A stretch of DNA of 32,799 nucleotides, taken from the IMG/VR virus record IMGVR_UViG_3300006922_000094, positions 1-32,799 of that record; one strand, given 5' to 3'. Positions 17,588 through 25,930 of the stretch are shown piece after piece (the first letter of the stretch is position 1; every line of letters begins with the position of its first letter). A program made the translations under genes and the position numbers. The notes under the pieces were generated by a model. It saw only the letters and a list, made by a program, of their open reading frames with translations, did no database searches and had not been told where the DNA came from. This DNA comes from a virus.

Positions 17588-18412
17588 TTACTCTGTTATC
17601 TGACATTCAATAGCACCGTCGTTGTCGATCATGACAGCTCCTGCACTAAAGTATGATGTGATTAAGTTACTTACTTTCTCTGGTAAATAATTCATTTCTG
17701 TTCTTATATCTGAACCACTAGCAAGACCAACAGATGAACTGTGGTATGCGTGACAATCTCTTGTTGTTCCAGATACAGATAGTCCTGAATGTGTAAACCA
17801 TAAGAACCCTAACCAACGTTTTGCAGTCATGCCACCAGCGTATGGTAATTCGCCCTCGCCAATGTATTCTGCTCTACTAAACTGGTCGATTTGTAATAAA
17901 TCAGCCCATCCAGCAGGAGATACAACGAAGTATCTTTGTCCATCATCTGGCACATCAGCTTCACCAAATGCTTCATAAACACTTAATGCTTTAGCTAATG
18001 TTAGTGCCGCAGAACCATGAACAACATTGTTCGAGTTAGAACCTGCATCTAGCACATCTATAATTAATTGGTCAATTTTTCTGCCTAAAGCAGAAGCAGC
18101 TGATTGAGCTAACACTTGTCTCTCATCAATGTTAGTTTTTAGCTCATCTAATTTGTCTACCATATCGGCAGCATAGAAGTCGCTAAGTGTAACATCGACA
18201 GTTGAATGTGTTATTTCCATAGTTGGAACAGCACCATGTCTTGATTTTGTAGACGCAAGACCTGTACCCACTTTTTGGAATCTCGCTTGGCTACCTTGTA
18301 CGTTGTTTGACTGGCGTACAGTATTTTTCAGTTTAGATCCCATGCGTTGGTAAGCCATATGCACTTCGGATTCAAACTGCTTAATAAACGCAGTCGATAT
18401 TTGAGTTGCCAT
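17588..18412 (-). CDS. Major capsid protein
   Basis: 274 residues, located after portal and scaffold genes. N-terminal helical arm (ISTAFIKQFESEVHMAYQRM), SKLKNTVRQSNNVQGSQARFQKVG, then mixed segments including DVTLSDFYAADMVDKLDE and SPAGWADLLQIDQFSRAEYIGEG. This resembles HK97-fold capsid proteins of small marine podoviruses more than T7 gp10. An AGGAG ribosome site lies eight to nine bases before the ATG. A 45-base gap to the upstream gene holds a TATAAC that could be part of a promoter, but no convincing -35 is seen. Confidence 0.9.
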   Translation of the reverse strand: MATQISTAFIKQFESEVHMAYQRMGSKLKNTVRQSNNVQGSQARFQKVGTGLASTKSRHGAVPTMEITHSTVDVTLSDFYAADMVDKLDELKTNIDERQVLAQSAASALGRKIDQLIIDVLDAGSNSNNVVHGSAALTLAKALSVYEAFGEADVPDDGQRYFVVSPAGWADLLQIDQFSRAEYIGEGELPYAGGMTAKRWLGFLWFTHSGLSVSGTTRDCHAYHSSSVGLASGSDIRTEMNYLPEKVSNLITSYFSAGAVMIDNDGAIECQITE

Positions 18413-18457
18413 AAAACACTCTCCTATTAGTTATACGTTGATTAACAGTTGTCCTAT

Positions 18458-19015
18458 TTAGCTTACTTCGGTTGCCCAAACTGGACCGATATCTTCTAAA
18501 ATGGGCTGTATATTTCTATATACCCTATGTATATGCCTATAAAAATACAACATTTGTACATCATGTACAACTAATTCTTCTTGTTTAAACTCAAAACCTA
18601 ACCATTTTAACCATTTAACTGTACGTTTGTTGTGTTTTGGAACCATATTAAACACATAATCATAATCAGCAATTAAATAATCTAACCATTTTTTACTACG
18701 TTTAGAAAAATACGCCCATTGTTTCTTATCTAACTCAGTAGAAAGAAACCAAATAGCTCCATACTTTGGATTATTTTTGGTAGGCAATACGCCAAACATA
18801 GCTACAGGTTTTTTATTTGACATAACACAGAAAGATTCAACATTTCTATGCTTGTATCTAAACGCTGAAAGCATTGAAAACAAAGGATCGCTCCCCATTA
18901 TGGCGACCTCTTCCCTGTCACTCCTTTTTAGTTTATTTGCCAAATAAAAGCAGTGGTCAGGGATAGTCTTTTCTACGTATAGTTTAGTCTCTGTACAGTC
19001 TTGCAAAAGCATCAT
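18458..19015 (-). CDS. T7 gp13-like protein with acetyltransferase (GNAT-like) fold
   Basis: 185 residues. The pattern of an N-terminal helix, ESFCVMSNKKPVAMFGV (about 60-76), AIWFLSTELDK and the helix HNKRTVKWLKWLGFEF (about 128-143) fits a GNAT fold. It matches the T7 gp13/DUF2833 class of small phage proteins encoded in head operons. The usual acetyl-CoA loop (Q/R-x-x-G-x-G/A) is not seen, so catalysis is doubtful. It overlaps the scaffold gene end by 32 bases and precedes the capsid gene. T7 gp13 helps particle assembly; a similar role is inferred. Confidence 0.7.
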   Translation of the reverse strand: MMLLQDCTETKLYVEKTIPDHCFYLANKLKRSDREEVAIMGSDPLFSMLSAFRYKHRNVESFCVMSNKKPVAMFGVLPTKNNPKYGAIWFLSTELDKKQWAYFSKRSKKWLDYLIADYDYVFNMVPKHNKRTVKWLKWLGFEFKQEELVVHDVQMLYFYRHIHRVYRNIQPILEDIGPVWATEVS

Positions 19016-19748
19016 CTACTCGTTGAATATAAGAATCGTCTTTATGACGTGGATCGTAATACCTTTTATCTTTCATCATCTCTCTAACTTCACCTAAAGT
19101 TAATTGTTTTTCAGGTTGAGCTACAGCGTTTGACCTAGATATTGCAGATTTAGTTGCTTCTTGTATGCGTTCAAGAGCCTCAATACCCTCTGCTGATGTA
19201 CCTAATGTTGCAGAAACTAATTCAAATTGCTCTGGACTAAAAAATGTTTGTGCAAAATTAGTCACATGATCTAATCTTTCTTGAGCATTTTCTCCTAGTT
19301 TTTCTACTTCACCCTCTAAATTAGGCTGATTAGGTAGCATTAACTTATCAATGTATTGATTAATGCCGTCTTGAAACTCCTCATTAGTAGCTCCAATCTC
19401 ATGACAACGACCTCTCCACCACTCAGTTAGTGGATTTTCGTTAACCATTTCTTCAGATATACCCTCTACTAGTGATGGAAGTTCGTATGCTTCTGCTGTT
19501 TCTGGTGCTTCTGCACGTGTTTCTTCTGCTAGTTCAGTAAGTATTATGTCTTTGAAGTCTTCTTTTTTGCCACCAATTAGTTTTTCTAATTCACCATATG
19601 ACTTAGCCATATCTTCAGGTGTACCAAATTTTTCTGGTAGCCATTCTGGACGATCACTTGCTTCTAATGTTTCACGTGAAACATCTTCAGTTTGTTGTTC
19701 AGGTTGTGCTTCTACTTGTTCTTCTTGTTGTGTTTGTTCTTCAGCCAT
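18984..19748 (-). CDS. Scaffolding/capsid assembly protein
   Basis: 254 residues, strongly acidic with a Glu/Gln-rich N-terminus, then DRPEWLPEKFGTPEDMAKSY (about 32-51), a hallmark of podovirus scaffolding proteins, and a helical remainder with a basic C-terminal segment (DKRYYDPRHKD, about 231-241) likely to contact the capsid protein. Located between portal and capsid genes as expected. A GGAG ribosome site lies about eight bases before the ATG; it overlaps the upstream gene by eight bases. Confidence 0.9.
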   Translation of the reverse strand: MAEEQTQQEEQVEAQPEQQTEDVSRETLEASDRPEWLPEKFGTPEDMAKSYGELEKLIGGKKEDFKDIILTELAEETRAEAPETAEAYELPSLVEGISEEMVNENPLTEWWRGRCHEIGATNEEFQDGINQYIDKLMLPNQPNLEGEVEKLGENAQERLDHVTNFAQTFFSPEQFELVSATLGTSAEGIEALERIQEATKSAISRSNAVAQPEKQLTLGEVREMMKDKRYYDPRHKDDSYIQRVDDAFARLYRD

Positions 19749-20028
19749 TGTTTTTCTCCGAAATTATTTTTTGACTTGCGCCTTTGTTAACTCGTCTTTG
19801 GATTAAACCTACGAGGTACCTTTGTCCCTCAAGATGTCTCAGCTCCGCATCGGATATACCTCCACCTGCGACTGCTTCGATTGTCATTGATTTTAAGTAC
19901 CTTAGTGCTTCAGAACCCCCACTAGATGTGAATAGTTGGTGAAACAAAGTATTTAAGTTCTCCTCATCTTGTGGTTGTCTGGTTATTCCATCCAATCCAA
20001 TTAGAGTATTGGGCTTGTTCTCTGCCAT
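19741..20028 (-). CDS. Small head-operon protein, possibly Bbp19-like
   Basis: 95 residues, no membrane segment. ENLNTLFHQLFTSSGGSEALRYL (about 23-45) followed by helical EAVAGGGISDAELRHLEGQRYLVGLIQRRV resembles the Bbp19-type small proteins that sit near portal and scaffold genes in podoviruses. Function in that family is not established. It begins nine bases after the portal stop and overlaps the scaffold start by eight bases. Confidence 0.6.
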   Translation of the reverse strand: MAENKPNTLIGLDGITRQPQDEENLNTLFHQLFTSSGGSEALRYLKSMTIEAVAGGGISDAELRHLEGQRYLVGLIQRRVNKGASQKIISEKNNG

Positions 20029-20036
20029 TTTATCTC

Positions 20037-21614
20037 CTATGTAGGAGGATTTTCGTCCTCCATTGGTTGTTGTTGTTGCATCATCTGTTGCATTTGTTGT
20101 GCAGCTTGTTGCATTTCTTCCTCTGAACGTACTAAGTTCTCAGGAATTCCTAGTTTTTTAGCTACAAACTTAGCTACTGCCATCTGATTTACAATCAAAT
20201 TAGTTAGTTCTGGACCAACTCTGCCTTGTATCATACCTAAAAATCTGTCTACAGTTGCTACATCTTGTTGATGTTGAGCTTGAGCCAATGGACTTGACGA
20301 CTGTATTTTAATCTCTCGCCCATTGACCTTTGGTATTTTGATTCTTCCTTGTTTTTTGAGAATATAAATTACCCTTTGTAGGACTGGCGTGACCATTTCT
20401 GCTTGTAATCTACCAAACGCAGCACCAATTTGACGTGATAAATCAGCTTGTCTTTCCGCAACCTCTGTTGCAGACATAGGTGTTTTCTCGTTTGGGTTGC
20501 CTAACATATCATTGTATAGGGCTTTTTTGATATTAGTACGCATATCACGTAGTACCAAATCACTTACATTAAAATTTCCTGGTGCTTGAATTGGTTGTAA
20601 TCCTGATGATCCTGGTGCTTTTGGAATGATAGTTCCTGGTATAAGCTGTATATTATCAGCGTTAATAACACCATCATCTTCAACCTGAAACATACCAGCT
20701 ATGCTCATTTGTGCATTTTCTAGTATTAATTCTACTGTTAAGTTAGCTGTTTTAATTGCTGGTAGGGCTAACATTAATGGTCCACGACCATAAGTTTCAC
20801 CTGCACATTTAGACCATCTGTATACTAAATATGGGTTTGAACCTAATCCTTTATATTCTTCTTCGTATATTTTAAATTCATGTTCTTTAGATATAGCACA
20901 AAAATGATACTGTTCTTCTTTAGTATTGCTGTAATTTCTATATACAGTTTCAATTATTTCACACTCTTTATCTGGATTTTTTTCTAAATCCATTATCATT
21001 TTTTCTGACATAACGCCATTAGGATAAGCTATAGCCATTTCTTTTGCTCTTATTCTTCTACTTCTAAATATGTAGTCAATCTTATCGTCATGTCCAGATG
21101 TCATATAAACTTGGGGTAAAGGTATTGATTTGAAGTTTACAGGATTTACAGCATCGCCCTCTTCAACTAATAAAATTCCTGTGCCTAATGCAATATCTAA
21201 AAAAGATTCATGTATTTCTTGGGAGAAGTTTGAGTTTTGCAGTATCTCAAATACATATTCTGTCACTTCATCTAACATTGCATTGACTTCTTTTCTTGCT
21301 TCAGGTGGTACTTCTACCCCAGCTACGAAATCAGCCCAACGTGCATAGTTTGGTACTATGCCTGACTGCAATCTTGAAGCAAACTCTTGTACACCTACTA
21401 CAGCAGTCTCATCGAATATCCTGTCGGTTCTTCTACGACCTGCTTGTTCTTGATAAAACGATTCTCTTTGTGGTAAAGCATACTCATAGCACTCTTCAAA
21501 CGTGCCATTCCACTGATCCTTTATCATTTTTGCGTGTTCATAACGCCTAAGAATTTGTTTAACAGGCGATTCACTAGGATTAACCTGCGGTGTTACTGTT
21601 GCTTCTACTACCAA
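20037..21614 (-). CDS. Portal (head-to-tail connector) protein
   Basis: 525 residues. The N-terminus (VKQILRRYEHAKMIKDQWNGTFEECYEYALPQRE, in two stretches at about 18-51), RRRTDRIFDETAVVGVQEFASRLQSG and the later MSATEVAERQADLSRQIGAAF (about 381-401) are typical of T7-type head-tail connecting proteins. The C-terminus is Gln/Met-rich, helical and flexible. As portal it forms the dodecameric ring at one vertex through which the terminase packages DNA. Its start lies one base after the small Cys-containing gene. Confidence 0.93.
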   Translation of the reverse strand: MVVEATVTPQVNPSESPVKQILRRYEHAKMIKDQWNGTFEECYEYALPQRESFYQEQAGRRRTDRIFDETAVVGVQEFASRLQSGIVPNYARWADFVAGVEVPPEARKEVNAMLDEVTEYVFEILQNSNFSQEIHESFLDIALGTGILLVEEGDAVNPVNFKSIPLPQVYMTSGHDDKIDYIFRSRRIRAKEMAIAYPNGVMSEKMIMDLEKNPDKECEIIETVYRNYSNTKEEQYHFCAISKEHEFKIYEEEYKGLGSNPYLVYRWSKCAGETYGRGPLMLALPAIKTANLTVELILENAQMSIAGMFQVEDDGVINADNIQLIPGTIIPKAPGSSGLQPIQAPGNFNVSDLVLRDMRTNIKKALYNDMLGNPNEKTPMSATEVAERQADLSRQIGAAFGRLQAEMVTPVLQRVIYILKKQGRIKIPKVNGREIKIQSSSPLAQAQHQQDVATVDRFLGMIQGRVGPELTNLIVNQMAVAKFVAKKLGIPENLVRSEEEMQQAAQQMQQMMQQQQPMEDENPPT

Positions 21615-21615
21615 G

Positions 21616-21867
21616 TTATGCTCCTAAAGTATCTTTACTCATCAAGCTTCCTTTGACTTCAAATCCTTGACCACCTTTTCTTCCAGATAGCAATGAACCT
21701 CTTCCTGTTGTTGAGTAAGCTGCTTGAACTCTACGTTTCAAATCTTCTTCTTTTTGAGCAGAACGTTGTGCTTGAGCATCTTCTCTCATTTTTTTTCTCT
21801 GCGCCGCACCTGTTAAATCAGGTGGAGGTGTAGGAATACTTGGTGAACTAAATGGGTTTCCACACAT
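21616..21867 (-). CDS. Small Pro-rich connector-region protein
   Basis: 83 residues starting MCGNPF, with a short Pro-rich segment (SIPTPPPDLTG) then a charged helix of Arg, Lys, Gln and Glu (about 22-45) and a Gly-rich end. I chose the ATG at 21867 because AGGAG lies about eight bases before it; an upstream in-frame ATG at 21885 overlaps the terminase end and has no ribosome site. Small MCGNPF-type proteins beside portal genes are common in podoviruses, function unknown. Confidence 0.75.
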   Translation of the reverse strand: MCGNPFSSPSIPTPPPDLTGAAQRKKMREDAQAQRSAQKEEDLKRRVQAAYSTTGRGSLLSGRKGGQGFEVKGSLMSKDTLGA

Positions 21868-21868
21868 A

Positions 21869-23371
21869 TTATCTTCTCCTGTCATACAATGACTTTGATT
21901 TTAAGTCAAAGACATTAAAATTTTTTCTTGCAACTACAGGTTTACTTGGTTTTGAGCCAACTGTCAAACTTCTTCCCTCACCTGCACCTAGCATCATATA
22001 CTGTAATGCGTCATGTACATGCGAGAATCTGTTCTTATTTGGCTTATCATCATACCTTTCGCCAGATACTTGCATCCTACGATAGTGATATCCACCATCG
22101 AATCCTTTAATTAGATTGTTGCATTTGGGATCTATTAAGATTCCAGATTCACCATCTACCATTCTCTGTAATGTAGCACTAACACTTTCTAATCTCAATG
22201 TTGTATCGTTTGAATGGGTAGGTCTTGCTGTAATTCCACGCCCTCTAAGTATTTGAAATGGTGTAGATTCGTCTGTCTGCGCCCTATGGTCGCCTGCTGG
22301 ATCGCCAAATATTATAAATTCACGTGGTAAATACTCTGCCATTTTCTGTTTCATAATGTCACTAAAGCGTAATATACCCATATCTTCTGCTACTAATTCA
22401 TCTATGATAAGCCATCTACCTCTACATTTTTGACCAAACACACACGCAGGTGTTAATCCAAAGTCAATACCTACATAGATTGGAGTATCTGGAACAACAG
22501 CTACATCACTCTTAGCAACGTGTACATCTTTGCTAAACATCTCATATACAGGTTTACCATCTTCTACTTGACCTAGTTTGTTTAAAACATACACATCAAT
22601 CCATGATTTAGTCTTACCTCTTACAATATTCTTGTAATAATCTTTTGTTAGGTTTTTACCGTTTTCTTTGGTAGGATTATCTTGATAGGTGTCTAGTTCA
22701 CCTCTCTCATTGTGTACTTCCAACATAGCTGGGGGTTGATTAAAAAACCTCCAGTTATCAGGTTTCACCAACATCTTAGCTTCCTGCTTAGTAATGTAAT
22801 CTGGAATAATAGATTCACCTGATAAGATTGACCACCAATGGTCAGTATCAGGAGGGTTAGTATCACAAATCACCCCATACCATGATGGTCCACCATCACG
22901 CATTGAGGGGTATCTACCGACACGCATACTACACGCATCAATAATTGACTTAGGTATTTCTCTAGCTTCGTTCACCCATACACCAGTTAATTCAAGTGAC
23001 AATAGTTTCTTGACATCTTCTGGTCTATCAAGGGCTAAAAAGATAACTTCTAATTCAACATTCCCTTTTTTGATGTTATGAGTATAAGGAACTGACCACA
23101 TAAACTTTCCCCATACATCTTCTGGAAACCAGTCGATCCAAGTTTTTATTGTGGTTGTTTTCAATTGAGGGTTAGTGTTACGTATAACAGCCCATCTGGA
23201 ACGCTTAATGCCATCAGCACCAGCTTTTTGTTGCAATGCTCTACGCATTATCTCAATACAACAAGCAACCGATTTACCACTACCTACAGGTCCACGAATG
23301 GCTCTGAAGAACATATCATCTTTCATGAATTGTTTTAGGATGTCGCCGTCTGGCTTATAGTTGAGTGACAT
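21869..23371 (-). CDS. terL: Terminase large subunit
   Basis: 500 residues with ATPase and nuclease halves. Walker A is GPVGSGKS at 27-34. The Walker B-like VWVNEARE is at 131-138. Nuclease acidic residues are D303 in GIDFG, D357 in FGDPAG and D454 in HVHDALQ. The enzyme packages DNA through the portal and cuts concatemers. Start overlaps the upstream small gene by 17 bases. Its small subunit is not adjacent but about 2.6 kb upstream, separated by small basic genes. Confidence 0.97.
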   Translation of the reverse strand: MSLNYKPDGDILKQFMKDDMFFRAIRGPVGSGKSVACCIEIMRRALQQKAGADGIKRSRWAVIRNTNPQLKTTTIKTWIDWFPEDVWGKFMWSVPYTHNIKKGNVELEVIFLALDRPEDVKKLLSLELTGVWVNEAREIPKSIIDACSMRVGRYPSMRDGGPSWYGVICDTNPPDTDHWWSILSGESIIPDYITKQEAKMLVKPDNWRFFNQPPAMLEVHNERGELDTYQDNPTKENGKNLTKDYYKNIVRGKTKSWIDVYVLNKLGQVEDGKPVYEMFSKDVHVAKSDVAVVPDTPIYVGIDFGLTPACVFGQKCRGRWLIIDELVAEDMGILRFSDIMKQKMAEYLPREFIIFGDPAGDHRAQTDESTPFQILRGRGITARPTHSNDTTLRLESVSATLQRMVDGESGILIDPKCNNLIKGFDGGYHYRRMQVSGERYDDKPNKNRFSHVHDALQYMMLGAGEGRSLTVGSKPSKPVVARKNFNVFDLKSKSLYDRRR

Positions 23372-23564
23372 TATTGTTGACTGCTAGTCTGTACAGTTTC
23401 TCCAATGTTAATTCAGATAAGGATTCAAGCACCCTGTCTGCCTCATAATCAGTCAGGGCCTCTTTAGGATGGTCTTTCATATGCGTCATCTTGACTACTA
23501 TTCTTAGTTTAGCCATAGCACCATGATTGTATTTACGTAATTTTTCTACTGAATGATAGCTCAT
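23355..23564 (-). CDS. Small conserved phage protein, unknown
   Basis: 69 residues, helical, with a basic N-terminal half (SVEKLRKYNHGAMAKLRIVV) and an acidic C-terminal half. No motif known to me. Four-base overlap with the upstream ART-like gene and 17-base overlap with the large terminase, so it is probably co-translated with packaging genes. Confidence 0.7.
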   Translation of the reverse strand: MSYHSVEKLRKYNHGAMAKLRIVVKMTHMKDHPKEALTDYEADRVLESLSELTLEKLYRLAVNNNVTQL

Positions 23565-24061
23565 AATTTTTTTGCCTTACGTCTAATTGATGATGGAACA
23601 ATTCCATAAAACTCTCTTGAATTTTTATTTACCCAATTTTTCCACAAATCTTTTGGTTGTTCTTTTTTAACTTTATCTAATGTTTTTAAGTCTACTTTTA
23701 CCTTAAACAAAGAGCCTTTATCACCAGCATATCCTTTTGCTTCGCGTTTTTCTGTTGTAAACCAACTACCATAAGTTTTTTTAAGATTTCCTTTGCTATT
23801 TAAAAATCTGTTTTTATCATTAATATTATTAATCTTTACTCTTTTTTTTACATGGCTTAATGATTCTTTACCTAGATTTGGTACTCCTCTATAAAGAGTT
23901 ACTGGTCTATTTTTATATACTTTATTCAAAAGGCTTATTCCCTTAAATACTGGTAGTGCAGTCAAACCAGCACCTATAATATTTAAAGCACGTTTATTTT
24001 CTTTGGCTATTTGCTGTTTGGTAAGTGCGTATTTGGTTTTGTTATCTGGAAGAAGTTTCAT
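23561..24061 (-). CDS. Possible ADP-ribosyltransferase-like protein
   Basis: 166 residues, basic. After a lysine-rich start and a hydrophobic patch (28-45) comes VTLYRG (Arg58), then YGSWFTT (97-103), a strand LFKVKVDL and SREFYG (148-153, Glu150). The order Arg, Ser/Trp-Phe-Thr-Thr, Glu with these spacings recalls the R-S-E class of ADP-ribosyltransferases, and sequences of the form YRG then WFTT then KGYAG look like mono-ART folds seen in phages. This is only a pattern match, and the full ExE motif is not present. It starts and ends with ATGA overlaps. It could modify a host protein early, or be a virion protein. Confidence 0.45.
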   Translation of the reverse strand: MKLLPDNKTKYALTKQQIAKENKRALNIIGAGLTALPVFKGISLLNKVYKNRPVTLYRGVPNLGKESLSHVKKRVKINNINDKNRFLNSKGNLKKTYGSWFTTEKREAKGYAGDKGSLFKVKVDLKTLDKVKKEQPKDLWKNWVNKNSREFYGIVPSSIRRKAKKL

Positions 24062-24234
24062 TGATTATCAATTAACCCTTGAGCCATCTTACTAGCTTCT
24101 TCTAGTGAATGACCTTTGAGCATTTTAAGTTCAATGTACTGTTTGACCTTTTTGTTTCTGTCTTCGTTTCTAGCTTTCTTTTCGTTTTTAAGAATAGCTT
24201 TAGCTGTTTTCTCAGCCTTTTTTAGATTTGCCAT
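24058..24234 (-). CDS. Small charged helical protein, unknown
   Basis: 58 residues: a Lys/Ala/Glu-rich amphipathic helix (about 3-30) then KQYIELKMLKGHSLEEASKMAQGLIDNQ. No signal peptide. Starts inside the end of the tiny basic gene upstream and overlaps the next gene with ATGA, so translation is probably coupled. Function not recognised. Confidence 0.65.
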   Translation of the reverse strand: MANLKKAEKTAKAILKNEKKARNEDRNKKVKQYIELKMLKGHSLEEASKMAQGLIDNQ

Positions 24235-24313
24235 ACTCTTTTTTTACCTTTTTTATTGGTTTAGTTTTTGCTCTATTTTTGACTGCTGTATATTTTTTTT
24301 CTGTTTTTTTCAT
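24212..24313 (-). CDS. Very small lysine-rich protein
   Basis: 33 residues, about two-fifths Lys or Arg (MKKTEKKYTAVKNRAKTK, then PIKKVKKEYGKSKKG). It begins with an ATGA overlap with the 178-residue basic gene and overlaps the next gene by 23 bases. Such a basic peptide could bind nucleic acid or a polyanionic surface (inference). Possibly not a true gene, but the four-base overlap pattern supports it. Confidence 0.5.
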   Translation of the reverse strand: MKKTEKKYTAVKNRAKTKPIKKVKKEYGKSKKG

Positions 24314-24846
24314 AATGACTTCCTATATCTATCTAATTGTTTTTCACGTTGTGTTTTATTTCTACCTGTAACTTTTTGTTTACTTTGGTTGTAAATGTTT
24401 ACACCACCACCAATCAAAGAGCCATAACCAGCTAATGAAGTAGTTAAGTTTCTAACATTTTTGTCAATGTCTTTGCTAGTTTTAGCTGTTTTGACAACTG
24501 ACTTTCTATTTTGTGACTTAAGTGTAGAAACCTTATTATCTAAAGCATTTGTTTTTCTGCCTGTAAATTCTGTATATCCTTTGCTATGGGATCTAGATTG
24601 CAACAAATCTTGTGCTTTTTTATTTAAAACTTTTCTTTTAGCATCTTGTCTAAGTAAAGACTTAACTCCTGTATATATCCCACCAATTGCTCTAACTTTA
24701 GTATATGGGCTAAACGTTAGTCTCAATAAAGAACCAAAGTTTTTTGCTATTGAAGCTCCGCCTTTAACTAGTTTGACAGCAGTATCAACACCTTTGACTG
24801 TGCCTTTGTATACATTTTTCTTTATCTTAGTTGTTTGTTTTGACAT
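24310..24846 (-). CDS. Basic hypothetical protein with Gly-rich hydrophobic patches
   Basis: 178 residues, rich in Lys, Arg, Ser, Thr and Asn. Hydrophobic patches at about 30-45 and 138-150 (SLAGYGSLIGGG) are flanked by basic helices. No signal peptide, no catalytic motif that I can name. It lies in the small-gene run between the terminase subunits and overlaps the preceding 41-residue gene by 20 bases. It might be a packaged DNA-associated or minor virion protein (inference). Confidence 0.65.
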   Translation of the reverse strand: MSKQTTKIKKNVYKGTVKGVDTAVKLVKGGASIAKNFGSLLRLTFSPYTKVRAIGGIYTGVKSLLRQDAKRKVLNKKAQDLLQSRSHSKGYTEFTGRKTNALDNKVSTLKSQNRKSVVKTAKTSKDIDKNVRNLTTSLAGYGSLIGGGVNIYNQSKQKVTGRNKTQREKQLDRYRKSL

Positions 24847-24952
24847 TTTTCTTTTCTTCTAATTGTTTTTTATATTCAGCAATTCTTCGTTCTATTTCAG
24901 CATCTTTTACTTTCTTTTGCAATCTCTTGCTAAACCCATCTTTATAGCCCAT
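24827..24952 (-). CDS. Very small coiled-coil protein
   Basis: 41 residues (MGYKDGFSKRLQKKVKDAEI, then ERRIAEYKKQLEEKK), a single charged coiled coil. A near-perfect AGGAGGG ribosome site lies six to eight bases before the ATG, strong evidence of real translation. Overlaps the next gene by 20 bases. Confidence 0.7.
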   Translation of the reverse strand: MGYKDGFSKRLQKKVKDAEIERRIAEYKKQLEEKKNVKTNN

Positions 24953-25007
24953 ATAACCCTCCTAGAATCCTTATTTTGGCTTTTTTATTTATTTGAGGTA
25001 GTAACGC

Positions 25008-25253
25008 CTACCATTTCTTACAAGACCAATAACGAGCTGTTAGTTTGTTTTTGGCTGTAGCACACTTATGTCTTGCTCTAAACGATTTCCTACGAGCTGG
25101 TTGATCTTTCTTAATTGTCATATTGGCATCACCAAATCTAATCAATCTAACCTTACTGCCTACCTTAGCAAGTACAGCAAACTTCTTTGTTTTAGTTCTG
25201 GAACGTTTCGGCTTGTTATAACCTGAAAATTTTTCACCTGCTCTTTCAATCAT
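25008..25253 (-). CDS. Conserved small phage protein (marine-phage GYNKPKR type)
   Basis: 81 residues, basic. SGYNKPKRSRTKTKKFAVLA (about 9-28), VRLIRFGDANM and RRKSFRARHKCATAKNKLTA (about 54-73), ending ARYWSCKKW. This closely matches a short protein family I know from many cyanophages and pelagiphages, whose function is undetermined. Basic composition suggests nucleic-acid contact or a virion role. Starts with an ATGA overlap with the upstream gene. Confidence 0.8.
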   Translation of the reverse strand: MIERAGEKFSGYNKPKRSRTKTKKFAVLAKVGSKVRLIRFGDANMTIKKDQPARRKSFRARHKCATAKNKLTARYWSCKKW

Positions 25254-25492
25254 GTTTTTGCATATCCTGGTTTGCCTTTAGATGAATTGTCTTTGGATTG
25301 TTTTCTTTTGACAGCAGCCCTGCGCTGAGAACCTGACATTGACCTTGCTTTGGCTTGTGGTACACATTTAGGATACTTACCTCGTTTCTCTTTACCACTA
25401 CGACCACAAGGTGGGAATGAACCATCGGATCTAGGGTTGGCAATATCAACCCATTTTTCCTTAACCCACTTACGCAGTCCAGCTTTTGCCAT
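25250..25492 (-). CDS. Conserved small basic phage protein, possibly DUF5872-like
   Basis: 80 residues. KWVDIANPRSDGSFPPCGR (about 13-31), KRGKYPKCVPQAKARSMS (about 37-54), then a Lys/Arg/Ser-rich end. The two CxR/CxP elements with intervening basic residues are typical of the DUF5872-type marine phage family as I recall it (tentative name). Two cysteines 12-14 residues apart might bind a metal. Both ends overlap neighbours (TAATG upstream, ATGA downstream). An overlapping reading frame on the same strand at 25246-25449 is a shadow of this gene. Confidence 0.75.
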   Translation of the reverse strand: MAKAGLRKWVKEKWVDIANPRSDGSFPPCGRSGKEKRGKYPKCVPQAKARSMSGSQRRAAVKRKQSKDNSSKGKPGYAKT

Positions 25493-25641
25493 TACTTACC
25501 TACTTTTTTCTGAGCAATCTTGTGAGATTCAGTAAACGTCTTACCTTTGTTCATATGAGATTTCATTAGATCCATATGTTTTTTGGTATGATGCACCGAA
25601 TGTTTCTTTAACAATGCCCTTTGTTTAGGTGTTAATGCCAT
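25492..25641 (-). CDS. Small His/Lys-rich phage protein
   Basis: 49 residues: MALTPKQRALLKKHSVHH, then TKKHMDLMKSHMNKGKTFTESH. A helical, His- and Lys-rich pattern that recurs in small marine phage genes beside the DUF5872-like gene. Starts and stops in TAATG overlaps with both neighbours, so it is co-translated. Function unknown. Confidence 0.72.
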   Translation of the reverse strand: MALTPKQRALLKKHSVHHTKKHMDLMKSHMNKGKTFTESHKIAQKKVGK

Positions 25642-25769
25642 TACTTTTTCTTTTTAGGCTTAATACGACCACTACAAATACCAGAAGCATACATGTTTGC
25701 ATAAGCAGATGGATACTTCTTAAATTTTTTTTTCGCTGCCGCTTTACCTTTAGCACATAGTTTTGCCAT
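25641..25769 (-). CDS. Small basic phage protein with YPSAYAN motif
   Basis: 42 residues: CAKGKAAAKKKFKKYPSAYA then NMYASGICSGRIKP, ending in lysines. The conserved KKYPSAYANMYAS core with cysteines on either side is familiar from many marine and T4-like phages next to other small basic genes. First gene of the run after a 161-base gap; the ribosome site is weak. Function unknown; basic and probably DNA- or virion-associated (inference). Confidence 0.75.
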   Translation of the reverse strand: MAKLCAKGKAAAKKKFKKYPSAYANMYASGICSGRIKPKKKK

Positions 25770-25930
25770 AAGGTTATGTTATTACAGGGTTGTTGGGATT
25801 ACAACGTGCTTTTTTAGGAAATAACGAGAGGATAGGAGGTTACTAGTTATTGCTACCCTGATTTTCTAACCCCCAGTAGTTCATGTGCCATACATCTGCA
25901 CCTAAATCTGCCAGCTATCTACGTATATTG

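Noticed and set aside
25246-25449. Second minus-strand frame within the DUF5872-like gene
   Set aside because: The overlapping 80-residue frame has the conserved motifs and overlaps both neighbours in the usual way; this one has none.
25789-25815. Weak hairpin GTTGT/ACAAC followed by six T on the plus strand
   Set aside because: The stem has only five base pairs and no plus-strand gene lies upstream for it to terminate.
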